Part shown: positions 47,115 through 60,000 of the stretch, in pieces
How the letters are laid out: every line of letters begins with the position of its first letter
Numbering within the stretch: position 1 is the stretch's first letter
NCBI GenBank assembly: GCA_950097015.1
Contig: CATNEN010000015.1
Coordinates: forward strand, 913,501-977,500
Direction: 5' to 3'
From: Macrostomum hystrix
Taxonomy: Eukaryota; Platyhelminthes; Macrostomidae
DNA length: 64,000 nt
Position numbers and translations under genes: made by a program
The notes under the pieces: model-generated
Told to the model about the DNA's origin: nothing
The model's input: the letters and a program-made list of their open reading frames with translations, nothing else
The model's database searches: none

Positions 47115-50100
47115 AGAAATCAACGTCAACTGGGGAGTCATCATCAAAATGGGGATCATGGTGAACTGGGGGATCATAATAAACTGGGGGATAATTGTCG
47201 ACTGTGGGATCAATGTCAACTGGGGGATCATTGTCAATTGGGGGTTCATTGTCAACTGGGGGATCATTGTCAACTGGGGGATCATTGTGAACTGAGAGAT
47301 CATTGTCAAGTGGGGGGTAATGGTCAACTGGGGGATAATTGTCAACTGGGGAATCATTATCAACTGGGGATCATCATCAACTGGGGGATCATTGAGAACT
47401 GGGGGATCTTTGTCAACTGGGGGATCATTGTGAACTGGGGGATCTTTGTCAACTGGGGGATCATTGTATACTGTGGGATCATTGTCAACTGGGGGATCAT
47501 TGTCAACTGGGGGATCATTGTCAAATGGGGGATCATTGTCAACTGGGGGATCTTTGTCAACTAGGGGTTCATTGTCAACTGGGGGTTCATTGTCAACTGG
47601 GGGATCATTGTCAACTGGGGGATCATTGTCAACTGGGGGAACATTGTCAACTGGGGATCTTCATCAATGGGGAATCATCATCAAATGGGGGATCATGGTC
47701 AACTCGGGGATCATTGTGAACAGGGGGATCTTTGTCAACTGGGGGATCATTGTCAACTGTGGGATAATTGTCAACTGGGGGATCATTGTCAACTGGGGGA
47801 TCATTGTCAACTGGGGGATCGTTGTCAACTGGGGGATCATTGTGAACAGGGGGATCTTTGTCAACTGGGGGATCATTGTCAACTGTGGGATAATTGTCAA
47901 CTGGGGGATCATTGTCAACTGGGGGATCATTGTCAACTGGGGGATCGTTGTCAACTGGGGGTTCATTGTCAACTGGGTGATCATCATCAACTGGGGGATC
48001 ATTGATAACTGGGTGAACATTGTCAACTGGAGGAACATTGTTAACTGGGGATCATCATCAATGGGGAGACTTCATCAACTGGGGGATCATTGTGAACTGG
48101 GGGATCTTTGTCAACTGGGGGATCATTGTCAACTGGGGGATCATTCTTAACTGGGGGATCATTGTCAACTGGCGGATCATTTTCAACTGGGGGATCATCA
48201 TCAACTGGGGGATCATTGTCAACTGGGGGATCATTGTCAACTGGGGGATCATTGTCAACTGGGGGATCATTGTCAACTGGGTGATCATTGTCAACTGGGT
48301 GATCATCATCAACTGGGGGATCATTGTCAACTGGGGGAACATTGTCAAATGGAGGAACATTGTTAACTGGGGATCATCATCAATGGGGAGACTTCATCAA
48401 CTGGGGGATCATTGTGAACTGGGGGATCTTTGTTAACTGGGGGATCATTGTCAACTGGGGGATCATTGTCAACTGGGGGATCATTGTCAACTGGGGGATC
48501 ATTTTCAACTGGGGGATCATCATCAACTGGGTGATCATTGTGAACTGGGGGATCTTTGTCAACTAGGGGATCATTGTCAACTGTGCGATCATTGTCAACT
48601 GGGGGATCATTGTCAAATGGGGGATCATTGTCAACTGTGGGATCGTTGTCAACTGGGGGTTCATTGTCAACTGGGGGTTCATTGTCAACTGGGGGATCAT
48701 CATCAACTGGGGGATCATTGTCAACTGGAGGAACATTGTTAACTAGGGATCATCATCAATGGGGAGACTTCATCAACTGGGGGATCATTGTGAACTGGGG
48801 GATCTTTGTTAACTGGGGGATCATTGTCAACTGGGGGATCATTCTCAACTGGGGGATCATTGTCAACTGGGGGATCATTTTCAACTGGGGGATCATCATT
48901 AACTGGGGGATCATTGTCAACTGGGGGATCATTGTCAACTGGGGGATCATTGTCAACTGGGGGATCATTGTCAACTGGGGGATCATTGTCAACTGGGTGA
49001 TCATCATCAACTGGGGGATCATTGTTAACTGGGGGAACATTGTCAAATGGAGGAACATTGTTAACTGGGGATCATCATCAATGGGGAGACTTCATCAACT
49101 GGGGGATCATTGTGAACTGGGGGATCTTTGTTAACTGGGGGATCATTGTCAACTGGGGGATCATTGTCAAATGGGGGATCATTGTCAACTGGGGGATCAT
49201 TGTCAACTGGGGGATCATTTTCAACTGGGGGATCATCATCAACTGGGTGATCATTGTGAACTGGGGGATCTTTGTCAACTAGGGGATCATTGTCAACTGT
49301 GCGATCATTGTCAACTGGGGGATCATTGTCAAATGGGGGATCATTGTCAACTGTGGGATCGTTGTCAACTGGGGGTTCATTGTCAACTGGGGGTTCATTG
49401 TCAACTGGGGGATCATCATCAACTGGGGGATCATTGTCAACTGGAGGAACATTGTTAACTAGGGATCATCATCAATGGGGAGACTTCATCAACTGGGGGA
49501 TCATTGTGAACTGGGGGATCTTTGTTAACTGGGGGATCATTGTCAACTGGGGGATCATTCTCAACTGGGGGATCATTGTCAACTGGGGGATCATTTTCAA
49601 CTGGGGGATCATCATTAACTGGGGGATCATTGTCAACTGGGGGATCATTGTCAACTGGGGGATCATTGTCAACTGGGGGATCATTGTCAACTGGGGGATC
49701 ATTGTCAACTGGGTGATCATCATCAACTGGGGGATCATTGTTAACTGGGGGAACATTGTCAAATGGAGGAACATTGTTAACTGGGGATCATCATCAATGG
49801 GGAGACTTCATCAACTGGGGGATCATTGTGAACTGGGGGATCTTTGTTAACTGGGGGATCATTGTCAACTGGGGGATCATTGTCAAATGGGGGATCATTG
49901 TCAACTGGGGGATCATTTTCAACTGGGGGATCATCATCAACTGGGGGATCATCATCAACTGGGTGATCATTGTGAACTGGGGGATCTTTGTCAACTGGGG
50001 GATCATTGTCAACTGTGGGATCATTGTCAACTGGGGGATCATTGTCAAATGGGGGATCATTGTCAACTGTGGGATCGTTGTCAACTGGGGGTTCATTGTC

Positions 50101-50817
50101 AACTGGGGGTTCATTGTCAACTGGGGGATCATCATCAACTGGGGGATCATTGTCAACTGGGTGATCATCATCAACTGGGGGATCATTGTTAACTGGGGGA
50201 ACATTGTCAAATGGAGGAACATTGTTAACTGGGGATCATCATCAATGGGGAGACTTCATCAACTGGGGGATCATTGTGAACTGGGGGATCTTTGTTAACT
50301 GGGGGATCATTGTCAACTGGGGGATCATTGTCAACTGGGGGATCATTGTCAACTGGGGGATCATTTTCAACTGGGGGATCATCATCAACTGGGGGATCAT
50401 CATCAACTGGGTGATCATTGTGAACTGGGGGATCTTTGTCAACTGGGGGATCATTGTCAACTGTGGGATCATTGTCAACTGGGGGATCATTGTCAAATGG
50501 GGGATCATTGTCAACTGTGGGATCGTTGTCAACTGGGGGTTCATTGTCAACTGGGGGTTCATTGTCAACTGGGGGATCATCATCAACTGGGGGATCATCA
50601 TCAACTGGGTGATCATTGTGAACTGGGGGATCTTTGTCAACTGGGGGATCATTGTTAACTGTGGGATCATTGTCAACTGGGGGATCATTGTCAAATGGGG
50701 GATCATTGTCAACTGTGGGATCTTTGTCAACTGGGGGTTCATTGTCAACTGGGGGTTCATTGTCAACTGGGGGATCATTGTCAACTGGGGGATCATTGTC
50801 AACCGGGGGTTCATTGT
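47115..50817. repeat. 19-bp minisatellite with higher-order repeats, element B
   Basis: About 195 units. A block at 48556-49134 recurs at 49272-49850 (offset 716 bp) with identical translation. Another marker recurs at 49738 and 50186 (offset 448 bp). Confidence 0.96.
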
Positions 50818-50881
50818 AGCTTTAAAAAGCTGTAAATTCAGCTGCTAAAAAGTATATACTAGACGAATTAAAAGTATTTCT

Positions 50882-50910
50882 GCTCCCCGAAGGGGGGCAA
50901 AACTTGCTAG
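50882..50910 (+). other. Helitron 3' terminus of element B
   Basis: Hairpin GCTCCCC-GAA-GGGGGGC, AAAACTTG, CTAG; it directly abuts segmental duplication copy 2. Confidence 0.87.
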
Positions 50911-53900
50911 TTGCTTGCTAATTTCAGTTCTCCCATCGCTGAATAGAACCAATTCTATTTTGGCTTCAGACCATTGACACAGGGAACCTGCGCTGTCTAA
51001 ATGCAATTGCAATTTCCCTACTTTCTAAGAAACCTCTGCTTCGCTTCAAATTTTTGTCGTGTGTGTTCTGATTCCAGGAAAAGTCTATTTATTTACAAAG
51101 TACCATAGTTATTGTGTAACCACAATAGTTAACATGAATACAGTAGCTTGCAGCATGACGCATAAGCTGGCTGGCTTATTGATTTCTGATTATTGCCTCG
51201 AAAACTGAGTAACTCAACACTTGTCGACGTGTTTCTCTTAATTGGCTTGTTTTGTTAGAATCTGCACGAATACGAGTACTGATGCCGTATGAAAAATGCA
51301 AGCTTAGACATCAACCAAAGGCAATGCCAGAGAGTCTACCCAGCTACTTGCTATGACTGGATGCAGCACTGGTGACAAAATAACAATTTAGTTGTTCATT
51401 TCGTTGCAAATAAATGTGAAGCTTCACGCGCATGAACATCAAAAGTGGTCTGGAAAACAAATCCTTCGGAAGCGAAAACTGTTTTCAGATTTCAAACATT
51501 TCAATGTATTTGGACTCGTGCACTGGACCCTGTGTTGCAGGACTAAACTGGATGCTAGACAGTCCACAGTTGCTTTGCACTGCTATGCAATCACAAGGAC
51601 TGAAGAAAGTACTCCAGCACTTAACGGATTATTTGTCACGGTTTCAGCATAAACAAAATCGTTAAGTCCTTGCGAACGCAAAAGGTGCTGCGGTGATCAC
51701 CCCATGCCTAACAGAGAGTATTTAACAGTAGTTCAGACACGGACTATCCTGACTGCCTCACACTCTGCACAAACTGCAAACGCATAGTTCTAAACAGAAA
51801 GCTTTCAAACCAAATCTCTGTGCAATGCAATGAAATCCTTCAGTGGGCAAGTTATGGAAACTGCAGCGCTGGCTCTGCTGCTCTGCTCGCTGGCAGCTGG
51901 CCAGGTCTCCCAGTGCGCAGCCACAGGCTCACCGGAGCTCCGCTTCGTCGCCCAGCTCAATGTGAACGGCTGCGCGCTGTTCGTGCACGACACGGGAGCG
52001 AGCGACGGTCCTCACTTGGCAGTCGAGCCGGTCATGTGCGTGACGGACAGGCTTGAAGGCTTGAGTCCACTGTATGACGCAGTCACTGACGTGCTGTACC
52101 TGAGTATTCCTGTGCTGCTCAGAGATACTGGAATGCTCGCAGCAGCTCAGCGCAAGCTGGAGCACCTGTCGCCGAGATCTGTGAGCTTCCTGACCATTTC
52201 AAGCATTCAAGCATCCATGGAAACCAACGTCACAGTGCAAGTTGATAGCTTCATTTGGAGCCCTGACGAATCTACGGGTTTCATCCGACTGCGAAGCCGA
52301 AGTGCAGTCGACATTTTCTCGTTTGCGTAAGTTCCCAGTAATCAGCTCACGCTGCTAGGAATATAATAGAGTGCGATTGGATTTTAAATCGCAGCTTACT
52401 TCTTTTTCCGCAGATCAAAAATTCGATCAGCTCCATCGGTGGTGTTAAGCAATCTGATGCTGACCGCATCGACTCGTGTGAATGACACCTGCCATCAGCT
52501 CAGCTACCGCCCGATGCTGCAGAACCAGACCTTCTTTGATGCGGAAGTGGTGAGACAAAAGTACTCCCTTCCGGCATGCCGTCAGCTGCGGTTCATCCGC
52601 TCGATCAACCTCGAGAACTGCACTGCTCGAGTGCACCAGAGACTCGACATCAAGGGCCACTTACTCATCGAGCCTCTGCTCTGCCACAACATCAGCAGCT
52701 TGAGCAGCGAGTCAGTCATGTATGACTACAGCCGTAGCATGTACTACCTCAAGCTGGATGTAGTGCTGCAAGATGAGGCCACACTGGAAGCTGTGAGGTC
52801 TCAGCTGGCTGATCTGTTTCCTCGCTCGGTCACCTTCATGAAACTATGGAGTGCTCAGAGCATTGTGAGCTCGGCCTTGAGTTCTCGCTTCTCAATCGGT
52901 CCGCTGATGGTGTCTGCAGACTGGAAGACTGCTCAGCTGCAGTTGTTTTGCAGATTCGAGAAACAATGCCATGTGCTGAGGTCTGTGTAAAGATGTACTT
53001 TCTTAGGATAAATGAAAATACAAACCATATTTTCCTTTTTCAGGTCCGGAATAATTTTCGAGCCAGTCAACTTGTTCCGCCACATTAGGTGGCAGGTGAC
53101 GTCGATAGTGAGTCAGCAGTGCCTTGCAGAGTCGGACGAGCCGCGGTTTCTGTGGAGAATGAGACAAAGTGGAGCAGAGTTTCAGCAGGCTCGGTTCATA
53201 TGTGATCTCCCAAACTCTGTAGTGCAAAAAGTATCTTGCTACTCGAAGTTTCTCAGCGTGAAGCAGGTTGGCCAGAACTTCATCAAGATCCAGCAGAGGT
53301 CCACTGGGATCGTCAGTTTCCAACGCACCTGGGCTGAGTATGAGGCGGGGTTCGGCGACGAGACAGACTTCTGGATCGGTGTGTGAATTCTTCCGTTTCT
53401 TATTTCCGGAAATTAAAGTCTTGCGCTGTGAAACTCTTGCAGGCAAATGGAAAAAGTGGTGCATGATATGAAAGAGCTGAGAAAGGAATCTTGGTGGCAA
53501 CAGGAACTGTTTTTCCAGATGGGTTAATGCCTTTGGCTTTCTGGAGCACGGGTAACTATGAAGGTATCTATGGAGAGCACCCTTGTGGTTCCTCAGACAT
53601 ATTCAACAGACTCTCTAAATCTAATGATTTTAACTTTTTTAGAGGGCTTGTATTAAAAGACAAGTTTACCTAAAACAGGTTTGTTCCAGTTGAGCTGGGA
53701 ATCTCAGATTGTCGGAATTTGATAATGCGAGAGCTGAATAGAACTTTGATAAGGCTATTAATGAGCTTGATTTGCTACTAGTAAAATGAGTGTTAGAACT
53801 ACAAAAGTGGTTTAGTATAGGTATCAGTGTCAGTCTCGTATTTGAACTTTTCTTGTTTGTTCTAAAACTGATAAAACGATACCAGAATTCGCGTTTCAGG

Positions 53901-56547
53901 CTTGAAAAGATTCCAGAGCAACACCTGTGATTCAACTGTGATTCAACTGTGATACAAGTGTGTTAAAACTGTGCTACAGCTTTTTTTCTGGCAACTGCAT
54001 TAGCTACGAGTACAATGCAGTAGTTTTCGAAGTTCGTTTTAAATGCCAGTTATACATATACTATTTTACTTATTTATTGCGGTCTCGCAAGCAGTTTCAC
54101 AGCGAAATGCAATTTATCGATTGTCAGCTGAATCTGGCCATTCACATCAGCGCCTCCGACTTCTGTCCGACCCCGCAGGTCTCTCCGCCATCCACTCGCT
54201 GAGCGCTGGCGGTGCCACACTCAGAGTGGAGATGAAGCTGTGGAATGGGACTGAGCTGCATGCTGAGTATGCTGGATTCCAGGTTGGAGACGCCAGCACC
54301 AAATATGAGATGACGTACCGAGAGATGCTGAGGGACAGGTCCAATGTTGGATACGATGCTATGGAGCACCACAAAGGAGCGCGCTTCTCCACCATGGACA
54401 GCGACAATGACAGACACCGCAGCGACTCATGCTCGAATGCTTTGGGCAAGGGTGGGTGGTGGTTCAGTGAATGCCATGAGTTCAATCCAAATGGAGTTTT
54501 TCCTTCAAGAGAGAGATCAGACTGGGCCTACATGATATGGTACACCAACTCCGAGTTGTTGTCTCTTCGCTCAGTGCGGATTCTGCTGGAGGTGTGATCA
54601 GCAGCAGCTGAGGAATCGGCCAAGGACCGCAGAAAGTTAAACTTATTCGCCGCAGCCAGTGGCAACTCAATTTCCACTGTGCTCTAACAATATATTCACC
54701 AGCCTTATCGGAAACAATTAAATAGCTGCAATAATATTCAGAAGAAATCCCCATTTAATCAGCTTGCTGAATGCACACTTAAACTAGTGAAATGATTATA
54801 TTGGTTAATTCAGTAAGATCGGAGTAAATATAATTAACTCTATGCTCACGCTGCTCAATAATCCGTTTGTTTTAATAAGATCTAAGGCTTTCGAAGACAG
54901 CTCGAAACCGAAGTTAGCGAACAATACAATGAAGTAGCTCACGTCTTGTCAGAAAGCCCAATAAAATGGAAACCTGTATCATATGAGAGTCCTTCTTTAG
55001 CTGTGAGTAAGGAACTCTGCCCTTCTGAAATAAAAGCCTGCTCATGCCACCTCGAACTCATTAGTCTGAGCATTTAATTGCACACTGACTGCTCACGACG
55101 CTAATACTGTCTTGATTAAAACCGACAATCACGCGCATCACGCTACTGAGGCTCAGTAGGTAGAGTGGAAAATCAGTAATCAAAGTCTATCAGAAAGCCA
55201 ATGCTGCCAATAAACTGATCCAGCTGCCAAAGCGCTGAGGAAAGCCGGTGATAAGCTACACTTATCCTACTACTCACCGCAAACAGCAGTAGTATGATGC
55301 CAATTCATTTCTCAGGTCTCCGAATGAAAAGAACGCACAGTTAAAATACACAAAGGTATTGAGTAAAACATAACCGACAATATCGCCCTTTGAAACAGGG
55401 GCACCAAGGTCTGAAAGCCGCCACGCACAAAGTTCAGCATCTCATTTTCAACTCAGCTGGTTCTGTGAGCTCTCAAATCACTCAGCCCCAGAGGTAAAGA
55501 AAAGAAGGCTCTCAGATGTCAGCGATTGATTTTCGCCTGCTTGGCAAATCGAATGCTGCTCGGAGTTCAAGTAGTTTTCCTCAAGCCACTTGCACCGAAC
55601 GCCTGACAGACAGGCCACTTGCATGACGTCACTGCTTCGAGTTTCAAGCGTCTAGTTGCTGGGGGCAGACTCAAAAAGACGTAAATTTATTGTAAACAAA
55701 ATTTCTGTGCCCGGCACAACATCGCCGATGCTGGCAGTAGGATTATCCCTGCATGGCGGGAGGCTACGCATGGATTAAGTTCACCAGAGTCACGCAAGCG
55801 GTCGCTCAGGTGTTGCTGCGCTGAATCTGTTGGCTGGCATGACACACGAGATCCGCCTATTTGCTTATCCCCACTGCCTCACTGCTACAGGGCACTGCGG
55901 TGCTGCACTCGGCAGTCGGGTCGCTGAGCCGATAATTGCATGTCCTACCCCGAGCCGCCACCTCCCACCCTCTGCGGTGAGTATACTATATCATGGAGCT
56001 CTGAATCTAGAGACTGGAGAGGCAAACCCCACCAAACCCCTATTTTCCGGACCAGTATGGGCTGACTGGCTGGCCCAAAGTTCCTTAAACTTGATTTAAG
56101 CACAGCTCTGTAGCTAAAACAGGTCGGTGCACAAGCTTCAACTATAGAGAATTTAGGAGAAAACATTTGAAGTTATGTTGCACGATACGGCCATGTAAAA
56201 TGGGGGTTTGACGTGGAGTTGTTTCTGTAGTTTCTAGACTCAGAGCTCTATGACTGTACAGATTCGGCTCTTCTTTGCACTCAAGTCGCCCATCTGAGCA
56301 AACAGCCTGTGCAAAGCCCTACTAAACTCCCGTCTTGGCTAATGAGACATGGAGGCTCCGGTTTCGGGATCTTTCGGGATAGCCCAATCTTGTCTCGTCT
56401 AGTGTTTCTATATTTTTCATTTTTTATCCTTTCACCAAACAAGTCCTTGCTATAGCACTGCTTATGTAGAGCGTCTATAGGCTTCGCTTTAAAAAACCGC
56501 TTTCCCGACTGTCCGCAGTCATTACCGGAGCAAGTTCAGAACCTTCG
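50911..56547 (+). repeat. Segmental duplication, copy 2
   Basis: Colinear with 24604-34939, without the mariner and without the extra exon fragment. It begins exactly at the Helitron B terminus and ends AGTTCAGAACCTTCG, after which the two copies diverge completely. Confidence 0.95.
51830..54597 (+). CDS. Secreted fibrinogen-related protein, copy 2
   Basis: Exons 51830-52326, 52414-52980, 53044-53378 and 54179-54597 join in frame to about 605 residues. Signal peptide, two N-terminal repeats and fibrinogen-like domain are as in copy 1. By eye about 10 residues differ over the ~354 of exons 1-2. In the last ~70 residues (after FSTMDSDND) about 27 differ, and five residues are inserted near the start of the fibrinogen domain (SVVQKVSCY where copy 1 has CDLP). 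The calcium-site DSDND, C-x13-C and GKGGWWF are kept. No disruption seen. Both copies look functional. Confidence 0.9.
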
Positions 56548-57077
56548 TCCCAGTTTTTTGCTCGCGGGCTTCCCGCATTGGATTCGCGCCCGCAGTGCAT
56601 CGACATGGGGCATGAAATATTTACACGAACTGTTCGCACCCATGTTGTTAGTGTGGCTGCCAGAGGGACAGACCGGCGGATTATGCGGGAAGCCCCGCGT
56701 TGCCGCAGCCGCAACCAAAGTGCACGCGGCGCATCTTTCATGATGGAGCTGGCCTGATTAGCCCCAGCAGGAGATGCGGGCGCAGCGGCGGCCGGATAGG
56801 AATAAGCCGGCCAGACAACAAGCCTCCACCAAATCCGGAAAATCCTCTTGCTTTACCTTGAGAGAAGAATGTGTTTTTTGGAGAGTAGTGGGTGATAGGG
56901 GGCGAAACATGGCTGCCACCTATTGGCTGCTGAGATTGGGACGCGTTGGCTTGGCAGACCCATTCTCTCTTCCCCTCTTTGCTTTTTAGTAGCACAACCT
57001 GACTGACTTAGAACTTCCCAACTGTTTGCGTTATATCCCTTCTTGACCTGCCCCAGTACGATTTAGACTTTGTGAAT
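54598..57077. other. Intergenic: duplication 3' flank, then INPP1 upstream region
   Basis: To 56547 this is the duplicated flank (AATAAA near 54960). From 56548 unique GC-rich DNA leads to the INPP1 start. No gene recognised. Confidence 0.5.
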
Positions 57078-60000
57078 ATGAAGGCCTCCGACCTGCTGTG
57101 CGAACTGCTGAATGCGGCCGAAAAGTCTGCCGAACTGGCCAGAGCGATCCGACGCGAGGAGTCGCTGTTTCATCTGCTCATCGAGGAGAAAACTGGCGAC
57201 GACAAGGGGAAGCGCTTCGGCTTCGACTTCAAGACGTTGGCGGACGTATTGGTACAGGAGATGGTCCGGCATGACCTGGAGAAAAAGGTTGGTTAAAGCT
57301 TTCCGACTCAGGACCTCCCACCTGTTCCACCCAGTTTTTCATTTCGGAACCTCGAATGGAGTAATGCACCCGACTATAGCACGAAGGTCTTTAAGCTCGA
57401 ATTTGCTGCAAACCAACGTTGGTTTGGGTCGCAGACGCAAATGTATGTGAGTGTGTCTCTGCGTGCATATACATGCCCTTATGGATCAGCGCGATGGTGA
57501 GAATTGCATCTCCACTGGCTGTGGCTGTTGGTCGACTGTCGCCAAATTATGCCGCAGAACCTACGGACGGCTGCGAATGTTGTTACACTGTCATATCAGA
57601 ACAGTTCAACCCTCTGTTATGCCGTGGCTTTTCTCATGCACATTTCCGTTTTAATTAGCTTTATCTCAATTCATCTCCATTCTAATGTAAAATTAGAAAT
57701 TGAATTTAAAAGCTTTCAGATCAAATTAGGGCCCATTGGCCCAGCCAGCAAAATACTCAGATGAGACCCCTTCTAACTGGCTCCATCCGAGCACCTCTTC
57801 CGAATTTGGCATCGCACCGAAGATGACGGCTGCGAGTTTTCCTCTCCCTCTCCCGTCTTTCCCGCAGACATTTTTCCATTCACTTTTTCAATTCACTTGC
57901 TAATTTCCTCAGCCCCTGCTGTCTCGTGGGACAGTCGAGGCATTTGCTAAATTGCAGGGCCGGTTGAACTGGCCGCAGATTGAAAGCGGGGCTCTGAGTG
58001 GCACACAGCCCACGGCGATCTGGCATGTGCTGTGGCGTAGAATTAAATCTTGACATCATTTCACTCAACTTGACTCAAACGAATAATTTGACTCATTATT
58101 CGTCAATTAAGGAGTTCACTAGCCCAATGGAATATCAATCAATTACAAATTATCAGCACTTTGTCGAAATATTCCCTTTTTAATCCAACCTATAGTGATT
58201 GCCTTGATTTTTCTGAAAGCCGGGAAACGGATTGAAGTTTCTGAAAGATCACGGAAAAAAAGAATTGACAGCGGAATTCAGCTGCGCCTGATACCCTACC
58301 GACCCGACTTGAGCCGAGCCAGCAGACTAGCTGGCCCAGAGCTCTGAAAAATCATTTCCTGCCGATCGATAGCTCAGACTGCTCACCCGGTCTCCCTCGC
58401 CCGGGAAGACCTCACCCGGCAGCCCTCGGTGATCGACCAGCATGGCACTGCTGGGGTGGGGAGCTAAGTGAGGGCTGCAAATAAATCTAGCAGTTCTCGC
58501 GAGTTAACGAAAAGAAACTTGCAAAAAGCTTTGTGGTCGGGCGTGGCTCATGATAGCAATTCCGGTAATTCGAGACGCGAGTCCGCTCATGAAATCATGA
58601 CCCCCTCGTTCGCTTTACCAGGCCTGATTGGTTTAGAGTTTTGATCGAAATAACGAATTCATTCGATCGGCAAACATTTTTATTTCGACAGTGTGAGCGT
58701 AGCTATGCTGGCGTAAAGTTTGTGCCTTGATTCGATGGTTTAATTTAGTCTTGGCTTCAAGTTCCAGCATAGTCGCTCTATGAAAGGCGAACAGTGTTCT
58801 TTACTGCAAATTGTTACTCACTGCAGAGATTAGCGGCCCAGCAGAGAGCTTTATCGCTTCATAGCTTCATACGTCCTGAGCGGCTCATGCAGGGCTGCCT
58901 TTGGCACGGCTCGCTCAGCCGTGAAGGTCCCAGTCTCTCTTAAATCCTTCGAGAGTTAGAACTCCTCTGATGAGGAAAGCTTGCGCGGGAGCCTCTCTAT
59001 TTTCTGCATGGCCTGAGCAATTCTGGAGTCCAGAACCGCTTCGGTAACCCGAGTAACGAGCTCTGGAAAATATTCATCGGGTTTAACTAAGCAGCCTTTT
59101 GAGAGCACAAACAATAGTTAACTAGCGGATTCTATACTATAAGACCGGTGCTTCAAAGACTAAAATCGATACGCTTTGTTGTCAGGGTTTTACACTGGTC
59201 GTTGCAGGGACTGGTTTCATGCATTTCGCTTTCTATTAAGGTCGCACTCTCCAAACGCTTGGCTGACAGATGCAGAAATTAAATCAGCTTTCGTTTCCTT
59301 AGACTTGAATCTCCTAGAGGAGTTTTTCTAGCAAAAGCGGAATATTTTACTGTGTTTACTTCCGTTAGGAAAGTTCGAACGCCAAATTCACTGATTGCCA
59401 TTGTGCTGCATCGCGAGGTGATAATGGCTACACGAGTGTTCGATAAGTGGGCCAGGCAGTTTACGCGGCATGGCCTGTTCTTCCCTCGGTCTCGGGCGCA
59501 CGCGCGCATTACATCGCAAACGAGTTTAAACCCAGGCCTGCCGTTGACCCATTCGGTGTCTTCGGTCGGCAGGATTGCAGTGCGCGGCAACACGAGGGAC
59601 TGCGAACCCTTCTGTTCCCCTTCCACCCCTTGTAAAAAACGAATGCCCGCTCGAAGCTTCACTTTCAGCTTTCCTGCCCTCGCAGCTGCAACGCTTGGCT
59701 GCATCACTGGAGCATTGCTTGCGTTGCAACTGCAACAAGGAACATTTTATTAGTACTTCAGTTTGCATGGGTAGCAGCAGGGGCGAATATTTGTTCCGAA
59801 TTTTGGATGTGTTTCTGCTGAAACGCAGAGGCTTGGCTGACTGCTTGTTATGAAGCTTGGAGAATTTTTTTTCGAGGAAATTCTCGATGCAGTTTCGAAA
59901 GGAGGCTTCCATAGATCTTGCCCTGCTGTAGATGCTACCTCGTAGTGACGCTTTCTTACTGGATGACAGATTTTTCGGTACAAAACTCGCGCGAACCCGC

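Larger units (their letters stand above)
45174..50910 (+). mobile_element. Helitron-like non-autonomous element B
   Basis: 5737 bp, same architecture as A: TCTACTATACTAAAAATGAA start, about 600-bp leader closely similar to A's, 23-bp array, 19-bp array, 3' hairpin (50882-50898) and CTAG (50907-50910). The next base is T, the first of the duplicated host segment, as expected for A|T insertion. No coding capacity. Confidence 0.87.

Noticed and set aside
36350-50817. Regularly spaced repeats resembling a CRISPR array
   Set aside because: There are no unique spacers: the units are directly tandem and this is animal DNA.
59352-59753. 133-codon frame in INPP1 intron 1
   Set aside because: No recognisable domain, overlapping frames of similar length on both strands, and it lies between two well-supported INPP1 exons.
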